Origin: Acidobacteriota bacterium
GTDB taxonomy: Bacteria > Acidobacteriota > Vicinamibacteria > Marinacidobacterales > Marinacidobacteraceae
Length of the DNA stretch: 64,000 nucleotides
Assembly: GCA_022826825.1 (NCBI GenBank)
Contig: JAJDUD010000024.1
Location: 62,001-126,000 of the forward strand
Direction of reading: 5' to 3'
Shown here: positions 24,088-32,618 of the stretch, in pieces
How the letters are laid out: each line of letters starts with the position of its first letter
Position numbering within the stretch: position 1 is the stretch's first letter
Notes under the pieces: generated by a model
Database searches by the model: none
What the model was told of the DNA's origin: nothing
What the model saw: only the letters and a program-made list of their open reading frames with translations
Made by a program: the position numbers and the translations under genes

Positions 24088-25259
24088 TAGCCGAGCGTTC
24101 CCAGTGCGTCTTCCAGATCCGCGAGGAGATCCGCGATGTCCTCGACGCCCACCGACAGACGCACCAGCCCGTCCCCGATTCCCATGGCCCGCCGCATCGG
24201 CTCGGGAATCGAGGCGTGGGTCATGGTGGCCGGATGGTTTGCGAGGCTCTCCACGCCGCCGAGGCTCTCGGCGATGTGGAAGACGCGGAGCGCCTCCATG
24301 ACCCGGCGGGCGCGATCCATGGTCCCCACGTCGAACGAGAGCATTCCCCCGAACCCGCTCATCTGCCGGCGAGACAGTTCGTGGCCCGGATGGGCTGGAA
24401 GTCCCGGGTAGTGGACCGCCGCGACGTTCCGGTGCCCGTCGAGCATCCGGGCGACCTCCCGGGCGTTGTGGTCATGACGCTCCATGCGAAGCGCCAGCGT
24501 CTTCGAGCTGCGGAGCAGGAGCCAGGAGTCGAACGGCGAGAGGATCGCGCCGGCGGCGTTCTGGAGGTAGCGGAAGCGCTCCAGGTGCCCCGGGTCCCGC
24601 GCCACCAGGATGCCGCCCACGCCGTCGCTGTGGCCGTTCAGGTACTTGGTGGACGAATGGACGACGATGTCGGCGCCCATTTCCAGCGGGCGCTGGAAGT
24701 AGGGGGACATGAAGGTGTTGTCCACGACCACGAGGGCGCCGTGTGCGCGGGCGGCGTCCGCAAGGGTGCGGAGATCCGCGATCCGCAGCATGGGGTTCGT
24801 CGGCGTTTCGAGGAAGAGCATCGCCGCTCCCCGCTCGAGTTCCCGAATCGTGGCGGCGGTGTCGCTCGTGTCCACCCAGGTGAAGTCGAGTCCCCGGCGG
24901 CGGAGCACGTTCTCGCCGACCCGGTAGGTGCCGCCGTAGCTGTCGTTCGTGGCGACCACCCGTCCGCCGGTCTCGACCAGGTCGAACGCCATCACGATGG
25001 CCGCCATTCCGGAGGCGCAGGCCACTGCGCCCGCGCCGCCCTCGAGGGAGGCCATGTTCGCTTCCAGCGCGTCGCGCGTCGGATTCCCCGTGCGCGAGTA
25101 CTCGTAGTCCCCAGGCTGCCCGGGCGACTTCTGCATGAAGGTCGCCGCGGTGACCAGCGGGACGACGACGGCGCCGGTGCCGGGGTCGGGGTGTTGTCCG
25201 GCGTGGATGGCGCGGGTGGCGAAGCCCCGGGAGGGGCGTCCGGGAGCGCGGTCCGCCAT
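24087..25259 (-). CDS. Cystathionine gamma-synthase/gamma-lyase family PLP enzyme
   Basis: The 390-aa product begins MADRAPGRPSRGFATRAIHAGQHPDPGTGAVV and shows the Cys/Met-metabolism PLP signature: EYSRTGNPTRDALE, CASGMAAI, LFLETPTNPMLRIAD, VVDNTFMSPYFQRP, HSSTKYLNGHSDGVGG (PLP Lys) and SLGGVESLANHPATMTHASIP. Such enzymes make cystathionine from activated homoserine or cleave it to cysteine. With cystathionine beta-synthase at 7.2 kb, gamma-lyase activity (reverse transsulfuration) is the likelier role, but sequence alone does not decide. It heads the CGS-acyP-apt operon. Confidence 0.92.
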   Translation of the reverse strand: MADRAPGRPSRGFATRAIHAGQHPDPGTGAVVVPLVTAATFMQKSPGQPGDYEYSRTGNPTRDALEANMASLEGGAGAVACASGMAAIVMAFDLVETGGRVVATNDSYGGTYRVGENVLRRRGLDFTWVDTSDTAATIRELERGAAMLFLETPTNPMLRIADLRTLADAARAHGALVVVDNTFMSPYFQRPLEMGADIVVHSSTKYLNGHSDGVGGILVARDPGHLERFRYLQNAAGAILSPFDSWLLLRSSKTLALRMERHDHNAREVARMLDGHRNVAAVHYPGLPAHPGHELSRRQMSGFGGMLSFDVGTMDRARRVMEALRVFHIAESLGGVESLANHPATMTHASIPEPMRRAMGIGDGLVRLSVGVEDIADLLADLEDALGTLG

Positions 25260-25387
25260 GGTCAGGGGCGCGGATTCTACCGGGGCGCCGGTGCCACGAC
25301 AGCCCGTGGCGAAAGCGCCCGCACGAGCCCGGGGATATCCCGCGCCCCCTCCGGCGGCTGGTGGGTATCGGGCGCTTCCCCACAGGT

Positions 25388-25480
25388 GGTGGCGCCAATC
25401 GCTACGCGATTCGCGCCACCGTTTTTCGCGGGGAGGGGACACCCCTCCCCGCACCCCACCCCCGCGGCGCTCGGCGCCGC
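25388..25480. repeat. Cluster of three strong hairpins in the CGS/DUF1820 divergent region
   Basis: Hairpin 1 (25388-25420) pairs GGTGGCGC-C-AATCGC with GCGATT-C-GCGCCACC around TAC and is followed by TTTTT, which resembles an intrinsic terminator on the plus strand. Hairpin 2 (25428-25452) is a perfect 11-bp stem GCGGGGAGGGG/CCCCTCCCCGC with loop ACA. Hairpin 3 (25464-25480) is GCGGCGC-TCG-GCGCCGC. No plus-strand gene ends here, so simple termination is not obvious. The rest of the gap 25260-25545 shows no gene. Confidence 0.7.
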
Positions 25481-25545
25481 GAAGGAGAGTCCTCAGCGTT
25501 TCACACGGGCTGATAATTTGGAGCCTCTCCGCTCTCCCGATCGAA

Positions 25546-25887
25546 GTGACCGAAAACACGGTGTACCGCGTGACGTTCCTGAACCAGGGGGAGGTGTACG
25601 AGGTGTATGCCCGTTCGGTCAGCCAGGGAGGCATCTTCGGCTTCGTGGAGATCGCGGACCTGATCTTTCGGGACGAGACCAAGAAGGTCATCGATCCCTC
25701 CCGCGAGCGGATCGCGAACGAGTTCAAGGGCGTGCCGCGGACCTTCGTGCCGCTCCACGCCGTGCTCCGGATCGATCAGGTCGAGCGGGAAGGCGAGGCG
25801 CGGATCACCCCCAGCGCCGCCGGAGCGAAGCGCGGGGAAGTCCGGCTGTTCCCCACGCCGATCCCGGCGCCGGCTTCGGACTCCTGA
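25546..25887 (+). CDS. DUF1820 family protein
   Basis: VTENTVYRVTFLNQGEVYEVYARSVSQGGIFGFVEIADLIF, then VIDPSRERIANEF and RTFVPLHAVLRIDQVEREG, match the small DUF1820 family of about 100-115 aa. No biochemical function is known to me. The GTG at 25546 is chosen because the family starts just before YRVTF; the long track ORF upstream is a shadow of the CGS gene and hairpins. A TGATAAT-like box lies about 30 nt upstream and could be a -10 element. It is probably monocistronic or co-transcribed with the beta-lactamase-like gene 11 nt downstream. Confidence 0.85.
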   Translation: MTENTVYRVTFLNQGEVYEVYARSVSQGGIFGFVEIADLIFRDETKKVIDPSRERIANEFKGVPRTFVPLHAVLRIDQVEREGEARITPSAAGAKRGEVRLFPTPIPAPASDS

Positions 25888-25898
25888 TTCGGGTGGGG

Positions 25899-27641
25899 AT
25901 GGCGGCCAGGGAGCCCCGGTGTTCAGGCCGGCATCGCCAGCCGGAGGCTGGCCGAACTCCCTTCGCCAGCAGGTCCAGGGCGTTGCTTTTCGCTGGTCTT
26001 GTTGTCCTCTCGGCAGGAATCCCGGGCGTCGCCGCCGCCCAGCCGAGCGCGGACGCGCTCGACGCGGTCTTTTCCGAGTGGGACCGGGAAGACTCCCCCG
26101 GCTGCGCGGCCGGGGCGCTCCGGAACGGAGAGTTCGTGTTCCGCGGGGCCTATGGGATGGCGAACCTGGACTACGGGATTCCGCTCACCTCCGATTCCAT
26201 CTTCCGGATGGCGTCGGTGTCCAAACAGTTCACCGTGGCGGCGGTGCTGGTCGCCGAGGATCAGGGACTGCTGTCGCTCGAGGATCCGCTCCGGAAGCAC
26301 TTCCCCGACCTCCCGGACTGGGCGGACCCGGTACGGATCCGGCATCTCGTGCACCACACGAGCGGTATCCGCGATTACCTCGTGGTCATGTCGCTCCGGG
26401 GTTTCGGGGATGACGCCCATTTCACCGATGCGGACGTGCTCGCGGCGCTTCGCCGGCTCGAGCGGCTGAACTTCGATCCGGGCACCGAATACCTCTATTC
26501 CAACTCCGGCTACTGGCTCCTCGCGGAGTTGATACCCCGCGTCTCCGGGCTGACGCTGCGCCAGTTCGCCGGGGAGCATCTCCTTGGACCGGTGGGCATG
26601 ACGGGCAGCCACTTCCACGACCGGCACCGGGAAATCGTGCCGGGAAGGGCGACCGGGTACCGGCCTCGCCCGGAGGCGGAGGGAGGCGGATTCGAGGAGG
26701 ACATGACCACCCTCGAGATGGTGGGGGACGGCGGGCTCTACACGTCGGTGAACGAACTCCGGCACTGGGAACGCATGTTCCTCGATCCGGCGGCCCTCGG
26801 CCCGGATCTGCTGCTGCGGCTCACGGCTCCGGGGCGCTTCCATGACGGGTCGGCGCAGGACTACGCGGGCGGCCTCGGGCTCGGCGAGTACCGGGGGCTC
26901 GCCACGGTTTCCCACGGGGGCAGCTTCGTCGGCTTCCGTACCTACGCGCTCCGCTTTCCCGAAGCGGCGTTCGCGGTCTTCGTGCTCTGCAACTCCGCGA
27001 GCGCCGATCCGGGGACGCTCGCGCGGCGGGTGGCCGACCTGTTCCTTGCCGAGGCGATGGCCCCGGCTCGAGATCCCGCTCGCGCGGGGACGGGGGAGGA
27101 CCTCCCGATCCGTCCCGGACGGTTCTGGGAGGCCGCCTCGGCGTCGCTCGCCTCGATCGAGCGGAAGGACGAGGGTCCCGTGCTGGTCCGGGGCGGCGGT
27201 GACATCGCGCTGTCCTTCGTCGAGGGCGAACTCTCCGGATTCGCCGGAGAAACCCGGCTGCGGCTCGATCCGCGGCCGGAGGGGTTCGTCCTGCGCCAGC
27301 CGGGACAGCGGGATTTCCGCTACGTGCGGATCGAGCCTTACCGGCGCGACGAGGGGGAGCCTGCCTTCGCCGCCATGGTCGAGCTTGCCGGCGCCTACCG
27401 CTGCCGGGAACTGGACGTGAGCTACGAGGTGCGGTTGGACGCCCGTCCCGGGCTCACCCTGGTGGGCTCGGGCGGGGAGCGGGCCCTGGAGCCGGTGTTC
27501 GAGGATCCAGAGGGATCCTCGGCGGTCTACGCGTGGGACCGCGGGACGGTCCGTTTCCTGCCGGACCCGGGCGCAACCGGCGCCCGGGGATTCGAACTCT
27601 CGGCGGGACGGGCCCGGGGGTTCCTGTTCGTCCGTGAGTGA
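25899..27641 (+). CDS. Exported class C beta-lactamase-like serine hydrolase
   Basis: A hydrophobic signal (RALLFAGLVVLSAGIPGVAAAQ) precedes a serine beta-lactamase-like domain (about 50-400) with the SxxK motif in MASVSKQF, YSN in LYSNSGYWLLAELI and HGG in VSHGGSFVGF. This family includes AmpC, D-alanyl-D-alanine carboxypeptidases and esterases. A C-terminal lipocalin/DUF-like region (about 430-580) follows. The ATG at 25899 would give an unusually long n-region translated from a palindromic repeat; the TTG near 25985 gives a cleaner signal peptide. It is likely a periplasmic peptidase or esterase rather than a resistance gene. Confidence 0.87.
   Translation: MAAREPRCSGRHRQPEAGRTPFASRSRALLFAGLVVLSAGIPGVAAAQPSADALDAVFSEWDREDSPGCAAGALRNGEFVFRGAYGMANLDYGIPLTSDSIFRMASVSKQFTVAAVLVAEDQGLLSLEDPLRKHFPDLPDWADPVRIRHLVHHTSGIRDYLVVMSLRGFGDDAHFTDADVLAALRRLERLNFDPGTEYLYSNSGYWLLAELIPRVSGLTLRQFAGEHLLGPVGMTGSHFHDRHREIVPGRATGYRPRPEAEGGGFEEDMTTLEMVGDGGLYTSVNELRHWERMFLDPAALGPDLLLRLTAPGRFHDGSAQDYAGGLGLGEYRGLATVSHGGSFVGFRTYALRFPEAAFAVFVLCNSASADPGTLARRVADLFLAEAMAPARDPARAGTGEDLPIRPGRFWEAASASLASIERKDEGPVLVRGGGDIALSFVEGELSGFAGETRLRLDPRPEGFVLRQPGQRDFRYVRIEPYRRDEGEPAFAAMVELAGAYRCRELDVSYEVRLDARPGLTLVGSGGERALEPVFEDPEGSSAVYAWDRGTVRFLPDPGATGARGFELSAGRARGFLFVRE
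25915..25970 (+). repeat. GCCGGC palindromic repeat inside a 5' coding or leader region
   Basis: GTTCAGGCCGGCATCGCCAGCCGGAGGCTGGCCGAACTCCC repeats the dispersed family's second half: GCCGGCATCG, a stem-loop, then CGAA-CTCCC, as at 53646-53702. It lies within the proposed signal region of the beta-lactamase-like gene if translation starts at ATG 25899. This may mean that the true start is the TTG at about 25985. Confidence 0.65.
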
Positions 27642-27742
27642 AATGCACGGCTCGCGGCTGGTAGCATGAGTGCCATAAGCAGCAGGCGATCCGGCAGCCG
27701 TCGCCAGAGTGACGGGGCCGCGCATTGAAGGGGTAGAAAGTC

Positions 27743-28906
27743 ATGTCGCATCAGACGAGTCGTCGCGAAGTTCTCCAGGGCGGTGTCGCGCTGGCCGGGC
27801 TCGGGGTCTTCGGGTTGCCCGAATGGGCGTTCCCCGCCCTCGCGCAGGGTGAGGAACTGGTCGAGTTCACCGACCTGCCGGACAACATCGTGCTGGCGCG
27901 GACGCCGGACCGCCGCATCATCGACGTCCGGCATATCGACGGGCCCATCACGCCGGCCGACCAGTGGTTCACCACCCAGCACTACGGCCATCCGGACGTC
28001 GATCCGGACACCTATCGGTTGAAGGTGTCCGGGATGGTGAACGACGCCCTGAACCTGTCGCTGGCCGACCTCCGGGCGATGCCGAGCCGGGACCTGGAGT
28101 TCGGGTTCGAGTGCTCGGGCAACCGGGGACCCCTGAACGGGCTGTCGAGCAACGGCCAGTGGACCGGCGTCCCGCTACGCGCGGTCCTCGAGCGGGCGGG
28201 CCTCATGGACCGCGCCCGCGAGATCGTCTTCTTCGGGGCCGATCACGGCGAGGAAGAGGTGACGTTCCGGGGCCGGACCTTCACCGTCGACCAGCAGTAC
28301 GGCCGCAGCCTGCAACGGGACAAGGCGCTCTCGGACGAGCCGCTGCTGGCTTACGCCCTGAACGGCGAGCCGCTGACCGCGCACCAGGGCCGTCCGCTCC
28401 GGCTGCTGGTCCCCGGCTGGTACGGCGCGCCGAACGTCAAGTGGCTCTCCGAGATCCACGTGCAGGAAGACCCCTATCTCGGCAAGTACCAGGCGCGCTG
28501 GTATCGCACCCTGAGGGGGGAGATGATCAACGGCGAGATGAAGTGGGTGGAGACGGCGATCACGAAGATGCGGCTCAAGTCGTTCATCGCCCGGGTGACG
28601 AAGGTGGACGGCCACCACCGCGTCTTCGGGGTGATCATGCACGACGGCACTCCCATCGAGTCGGTCGAGGTGCAGGTGGACGACGGTCCGTGGGAGGCCG
28701 CGACCCTCGATCCCACCATGACCGCGAAGTACTCGTGGAAGTTCTTCACCTACGACTGGCACGGGGCGACGCCGGGAGAGCACACCGTCACCTCGCGGGC
28801 CACCGACGCCAGCGGCTACCGGCAACCGACGGCCGAAGAGCTCGAGGTCAAGCAGACGTTCCTCGAGCAGAACAACCAGCATCCGCGGACGCTGATCATC
28901 ACCTGA
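27743..28906 (+). CDS. Tat-exported sulfite-oxidase-family molybdoenzyme
   Basis: The N-terminus MSHQTSRREVLQGGVALAGLGVFG is a twin-arginine signal, expected for a cofactor-loaded enzyme. The Moco domain (about 60-255) contains FECSGNRGPLNGLSSNGQWTGVPLR, whose Cys would ligate molybdenum. The Mo-Co dimerisation domain (about 280-380) follows with VEVQVDDGPWEAATLDP. It resembles SoxC/SorA-type sulfite dehydrogenases. The substrate could be sulfite or another oxo-compound. A DoxX-like membrane gene follows 25 nt later, and a second family member is at 34.7-35.9 kb. Confidence 0.9.
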   Translation: MSHQTSRREVLQGGVALAGLGVFGLPEWAFPALAQGEELVEFTDLPDNIVLARTPDRRIIDVRHIDGPITPADQWFTTQHYGHPDVDPDTYRLKVSGMVNDALNLSLADLRAMPSRDLEFGFECSGNRGPLNGLSSNGQWTGVPLRAVLERAGLMDRAREIVFFGADHGEEEVTFRGRTFTVDQQYGRSLQRDKALSDEPLLAYALNGEPLTAHQGRPLRLLVPGWYGAPNVKWLSEIHVQEDPYLGKYQARWYRTLRGEMINGEMKWVETAITKMRLKSFIARVTKVDGHHRVFGVIMHDGTPIESVEVQVDDGPWEAATLDPTMTAKYSWKFFTYDWHGATPGEHTVTSRATDASGYRQPTAEELEVKQTFLEQNNQHPRTLIIT

Positions 28907-28931
28907 CGGAGCGCGGCCGGTTCGTTCCCGG

Positions 28932-29378
28932 GTGAGGGCGCTGGTGCGCACGTCCGCGGACCCGCGGGCGCTGGCGGCGTTCGTGGCGCGGGCGATCCTC
29001 GGTCTGATCTTCTTCATGGCCGGATGGTGGAAGGTGTTCACCCTGGGGGCGGTACAGCACGCTCGCTCCGTTTTCGTGGAGCCGTACGGAGAGACCTGGC
29101 TGCCGGAGTGGGCGCTTTGGGCCACCGGAACGGCGGTGCCGTTCGTGGAACTCGTCGGCGGCGGGCTCATGCTCGTCGGCTGGATGCGCTGGCCGGCCGC
29201 GCTCGGGCTCGGTGGAGTACTGGTCCTCGTGACCTTCGGCCACCTGCTGGCCGAACCGCTTTTCGCCTTCAATGCCCACCTGGTGCCGCGGACGGTGCTG
29301 CTGATCGTGGTGCTGGCGCTCTTTGCCGAGGACCGCTGGAGTTTGGACGCGTGGCGGGAGCGCCGCCGGTTGTTGTGA
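28932..29378 (+). CDS. DoxX-family integral membrane protein
   Basis: The 148-aa product has four membrane segments and DoxX features: LGLIFFMAGWWKVFTLG near the N-terminus, a LPEWALWATGTAVPFVELVGGGLMLVGW core and a FGHLLAEPLFAFNAHLVPR loop. DoxX proteins associate with quinone-linked thiosulfate or other oxidoreductases. The GTG start lies 25 nt after the sulfite-oxidase-like gene, which suggests that it serves as that enzyme's membrane partner; this is inference. No redox cofactor motif is visible. Confidence 0.88.
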   Translation: MRALVRTSADPRALAAFVARAILGLIFFMAGWWKVFTLGAVQHARSVFVEPYGETWLPEWALWATGTAVPFVELVGGGLMLVGWMRWPAALGLGGVLVLVTFGHLLAEPLFAFNAHLVPRTVLLIVVLALFAEDRWSLDAWRERRRLL

Positions 29379-29419
29379 ACGCGCAGTTCCGCGGGTCGGC
29401 CAACAGCCGTGATGGCGCC

Positions 29420-29706
29420 GCCGGCTTGGAGCGCCGACCTCCGGTCGGCATCGCACGGGAGCGCGAAACCCGTGTCGATGGTGCTGCTCTCCGTCGGTCT
29501 GGGGGCCACGCCCGGCTCCTTTGGGGTCGCATTGCGCCGTTCCCGCTTGGAATCACGCCAGGTGAGTCGGCTCCGGCGTGCTTTTCGCGGCCTTCGGCCG
29601 CCTGCCGACCGGAGGTCGGCGTTCCAAGCCGACGGCGCCATCCGCGCGGGTGGCGATACGCGTGGCGCGCCGCGGTGCCGCTGCGGAGATCGGCGTTCCA
29701 AACCGT
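29420..29706. repeat. Three palindromic repeat copies in both orientations, in a 450-bp gap
   Basis: The gap 29379-29829 holds no gene. Copy A (29420-29470, plus) is CCGGCTTGGAGCGCCGACCTCCGGTCGGCATCGC, ending GCGCGAAAC. Copy B (about 29590-29640, minus) contains CCGACCGGAGGTCGGCGTTCCAAGCCG. Copy C (29682-29706, minus) is a degraded GATCGGCGTTCCAAACCG. Copies A and B are oppositely oriented and could pair with each other over long range. The ORF-track reading through this region into the M14 gene is a repeat shadow. Confidence 0.8.
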
Positions 29707-29829
29707 TTCCGCCGCCTCCATGACGGGGCGGAGCCGGCAAGACCGCGCACCCCGCCGGTATTCTTGGCCTCCCGTGGAGCCCGCAGGTTCCGCTCTGCTC
29801 ATCCTGACCCGCTTCCGACCGTTTCCGCC

Positions 29830-32400
29830 ATGACTACCAGTTCCGCCCCCCGCATCCTTCGCGTCCTCGCCTTCGTCGGCGCCATCGTCCTTGGCGGCCT
29901 TTCTACCCAGGCCGCCGCCCAGATCCCCACCCCCGAGGAGTTCTTCGGCCACCGCATGGGCGCCGACCGCAAGCTCGCCAAGTGGGACCAACTCGTCGAG
30001 TACTACGAACTCATCGGCGCGGAGAGCGACCGGGTCCGGGTCGAGAACGTCGGCCCTTCGACGCTCGGCCGCCCGTTTCTCGTGCTGTATGTCTCCTCCC
30101 CGGAGAACCTCGCGCGGCTCGACGACTACCAGCGGATGAACGCGGTGCTCCAGGATCCGCGCGGGCATTCCCAGGATGAGATCGACGCCGCGATCGCCGG
30201 CGGCAAGGTGGTCTTCCTCCAGGGTTACGCACTCCACTCGAACGAGGTGGCGGCGAGCCAGACGGCGGCGGAAATCGTCTGGAGTTTCGCCACCCGTGAC
30301 GATCCCGGGATCCACGAGATTCTCGACAACACCATCTCGATCCTGGTCCCCTCGATGAATCCGGACGGAGTGGACCTGGTGAACGAGTGGTACGACCGCT
30401 GGGTGGGTACGGAATACGAAGCTGCGCAGCAGCCGGGGCTCTACCACCACTACATCGGGCACGACAACAACCGCGACGCCTTCATGCAGAACACGATCGA
30501 GTCGCGCTACGTAGCCACGCTGCTGTTCCGCGACTGGATCCCCCAGGGGTTCATCGACCACCACCAGATGGGGGCCTACACCGCCCGCATCTACCTGCCG
30601 CCCTACGCCGAGCCCATCCGCCCCGGGGCCGACCCGATCGTCTGGCGGGAGATGTCCTGGTACGGCGCCCACATGGCCTACCGGATGGAGGAAGAGGGCT
30701 TCGAGGGAACGGTGAACTCCGCGATCTACTCGGGCTGGGGACATTTCGGGTTCCACTGGATCACCCCCTTCCACAACATCGCCGGCATGCTCACCGAGTC
30801 CGCCAGCGCCCGCTTCGCCACCCCGCTCTACGTCCATCCGGACCAGTTGCGGGGCTCCCGGCAGCTCCCGGAATACGAAGCGCAGACCACCTTCCCAAAC
30901 CCCTGGCCGGGCGGCTGGTGGCACGTCCGCGACATCGTGGACCGGCAGATCTCGGCCACCTTCTCACCGCTCGAGATCGCGGCCCGGAACCGCGAGATCG
31001 TCCTGCGGAACGCCTGGCTCAAGGCCAGCCGCCAGACCGAGCGCGGCGCCGAGGGCGAGGTGAAGGCCTACATCGTGCCGGCGCACCAGCACGACCCGCT
31101 GACCATGGGCAAGATGGTGGACAAGCTGCTCCTCCAGGGGATCACCGTGGAGCATTCGGCCACCGGTTTCACGCACGAGGGCCGCGTGTACGGGCCGGGA
31201 AGCTGGGTGGTTTCCATGGCCCAGCCGAAGCAGGGCGTCATCCGCTGGCTCCTGGGACGGACCTTCTACCCGGACAACAGCTACACCCGCACCGCCGACG
31301 GCGATCCGATCCGCCCCTACGACATGTCCGGTGACGTGATCGCGGAGTTCATGGGCGTGCGCGTGGACGAGGCCCGGACGCCGGTGGAGGCGGACCTCGA
31401 GGTGGTCACCGAACGGCCGCTGCCGGCAGGCAGTGTCGCGTCTTCGGCGCCGAACGGCTACCGGATCGACGGCGCCCTGAACGACGCGTTCCGGGCGGTC
31501 AACATGCTCTTCGCGGCGGGTGCATCGGTCAGCCGCGTGACCGGGGACGGCGGCGGGGCGCAGCGCGGCGACTTCGTCGTCGCTCCGGGGGTGTCCGCCG
31601 CGACCCTGGGCGAGGTGGCGGAGGCCACGGGGGTCAGTTTCGCCGCCCTCGACGCGGGCGCCGCCGCAGAGCCGCTCTCCCAGCAGCGCATCGGGATGTA
31701 CCAGCGCTACTACGGCGGGAACATGGACGAGGGCTGGACCCGCTTGCTGATCGAGGACTTCGGCTTCGAGTACACGAGCCTCTTCGACCCGGAGATCCTC
31801 GCCGGCGACCTGCACGAGCGCTGGGACGTCATCGTCCTGCCCGCCGACTCGAAGGAAGGGATGCTCGGCCGGGAGGACCCCGGCCAGACGCCGCCCGACT
31901 ACCAGAGCGGTTTCGGGGAGGAGGGCGTCAAGGCTCTCAACGCCTTCGTCGAGAACGGCGGCACCCTGGTGACCTTCGCCCAGGCGGGACAGCTCGTCCT
32001 CGACGAGTTCGACGTTCCGGTGCGCGACGCGGTGGCCGGCAAGTGGGGCAATGAGTTCTGGGCGCCGGGCTCGACGCTCAAGGTGAAGGTGGACACGTCG
32101 AGTCCGTTCGCTTACGGGATGCCGGAGGACGCGCTCATCGCCTACCTCGCCGGCGGACAGGTGTACGAGACGGTCGCGGGCGCGCGCAGCGACGACGTGC
32201 GGCGCGTGGCGGTCTATCCGGGCCGGGACATCCTCCAGAGCGGGTGGCTGCTCGGCGAGGAAGCCATCGCGGACAAGGCCGCCATGGTGTCTGTGGACCA
32301 CGGGGAGGGCACCATCGTGATGATCGGCTTCCGCGCCCAGCACCGCGCCCAGACCCACGGCACCTTCAAGTTCTTCTTCAACGCGCTGGTGGGCGAGTAA
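29830..32400 (+). CDS. Exported M14-family zinc carboxypeptidase-like protein
   Basis: A signal peptide (LRVLAFVGAIVLGGLSTQAAAQ) precedes an M14 domain (about 40-350). Zinc-site strings are QGYALHSNEVAAS (HxxE), then NPDG, HDNNRDAF and FIDHHQMGAY (third His). The C-terminal 400 residues include a glutamine-amidotransferase-like fold (WDVIVLPADSKEG, GTLVTFAQAGQ) often found attached to this M14 subgroup. It should trim peptides in the periplasm or outside the cell. At 856 aa it is close in length and architecture to the second M14 gene at 42.2 kb. Start: ATG 29830, directly before the signal. Confidence 0.9.
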   Translation: MTTSSAPRILRVLAFVGAIVLGGLSTQAAAQIPTPEEFFGHRMGADRKLAKWDQLVEYYELIGAESDRVRVENVGPSTLGRPFLVLYVSSPENLARLDDYQRMNAVLQDPRGHSQDEIDAAIAGGKVVFLQGYALHSNEVAASQTAAEIVWSFATRDDPGIHEILDNTISILVPSMNPDGVDLVNEWYDRWVGTEYEAAQQPGLYHHYIGHDNNRDAFMQNTIESRYVATLLFRDWIPQGFIDHHQMGAYTARIYLPPYAEPIRPGADPIVWREMSWYGAHMAYRMEEEGFEGTVNSAIYSGWGHFGFHWITPFHNIAGMLTESASARFATPLYVHPDQLRGSRQLPEYEAQTTFPNPWPGGWWHVRDIVDRQISATFSPLEIAARNREIVLRNAWLKASRQTERGAEGEVKAYIVPAHQHDPLTMGKMVDKLLLQGITVEHSATGFTHEGRVYGPGSWVVSMAQPKQGVIRWLLGRTFYPDNSYTRTADGDPIRPYDMSGDVIAEFMGVRVDEARTPVEADLEVVTERPLPAGSVASSAPNGYRIDGALNDAFRAVNMLFAAGASVSRVTGDGGGAQRGDFVVAPGVSAATLGEVAEATGVSFAALDAGAAAEPLSQQRIGMYQRYYGGNMDEGWTRLLIEDFGFEYTSLFDPEILAGDLHERWDVIVLPADSKEGMLGREDPGQTPPDYQSGFGEEGVKALNAFVENGGTLVTFAQAGQLVLDEFDVPVRDAVAGKWGNEFWAPGSTLKVKVDTSSPFAYGMPEDALIAYLAGGQVYETVAGARSDDVRRVAVYPGRDILQSGWLLGEEAIADKAAMVSVDHGEGTIVMIGFRAQHRAQTHGTFKFFFNALVGE

Positions 32401-32402
32401 GG

Positions 32403-32450
32403 CCTCGGAGCGCCGGCCTCCGGCCGGCATCGCGCATTAGCGCGAAACCC
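32403..32450 (+). repeat. GCCGGC palindromic repeat, well-conserved copy
   Basis: CTCGGAGCGCCGGCCTCCGGCCGGCATCGCGCATTAGCGCGAAACCC shows the full two-part structure: palindrome CGCCGGC-CTCC-GGCCGGC, spacer ATCG, a small GCGC-ATTA-GCGC hairpin and the GAAACCC tail. It begins directly after the M14 stop codon. Confidence 0.85.
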
Positions 32451-32496
32451 GCGCCGTGGAGGTGCGTGGAAGGTCCGGGCGGTGCGCTCGCGTCTC

Positions 32497-32540
32497 GGAA
32501 TGCGGCAGATCCGTAGCAAACTCCCGATCTGCCGCACTCC
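32497..32540. repeat. Perfect 11-bp inverted repeat between M14 and S9 genes
   Basis: TGCGGCAGATC (32501-32511) and GATCTGCCGCA (32526-32536) are exact complements with a 14-nt loop. The stem extends by GGA/TCC after one A/C mismatch. It lies about 80 nt upstream of the S9 peptidase start. It has no U-run, so an operator or mRNA-stability role is as likely as termination. Confidence 0.75.
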
Positions 32541-32618
32541 GGGATTGCGTTCCCGTCCCCGAACGGGGTTGGCGGCAGGCGTCCCACACCGCCCGGGCCG
32601 TTTGGATAGGGTTTTCCG

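Noticed and set aside
25260-25545. SAM riboswitch upstream of the cystathionine gamma-synthase-like gene
   Set aside because: No conserved SAM-riboswitch core could be recognised on the minus strand; only simple hairpins are visible.
29578-29829. N-terminal extension of the M14 ORF
   Set aside because: It translates palindromic repeats; the signal peptide begins at ATG 29830.
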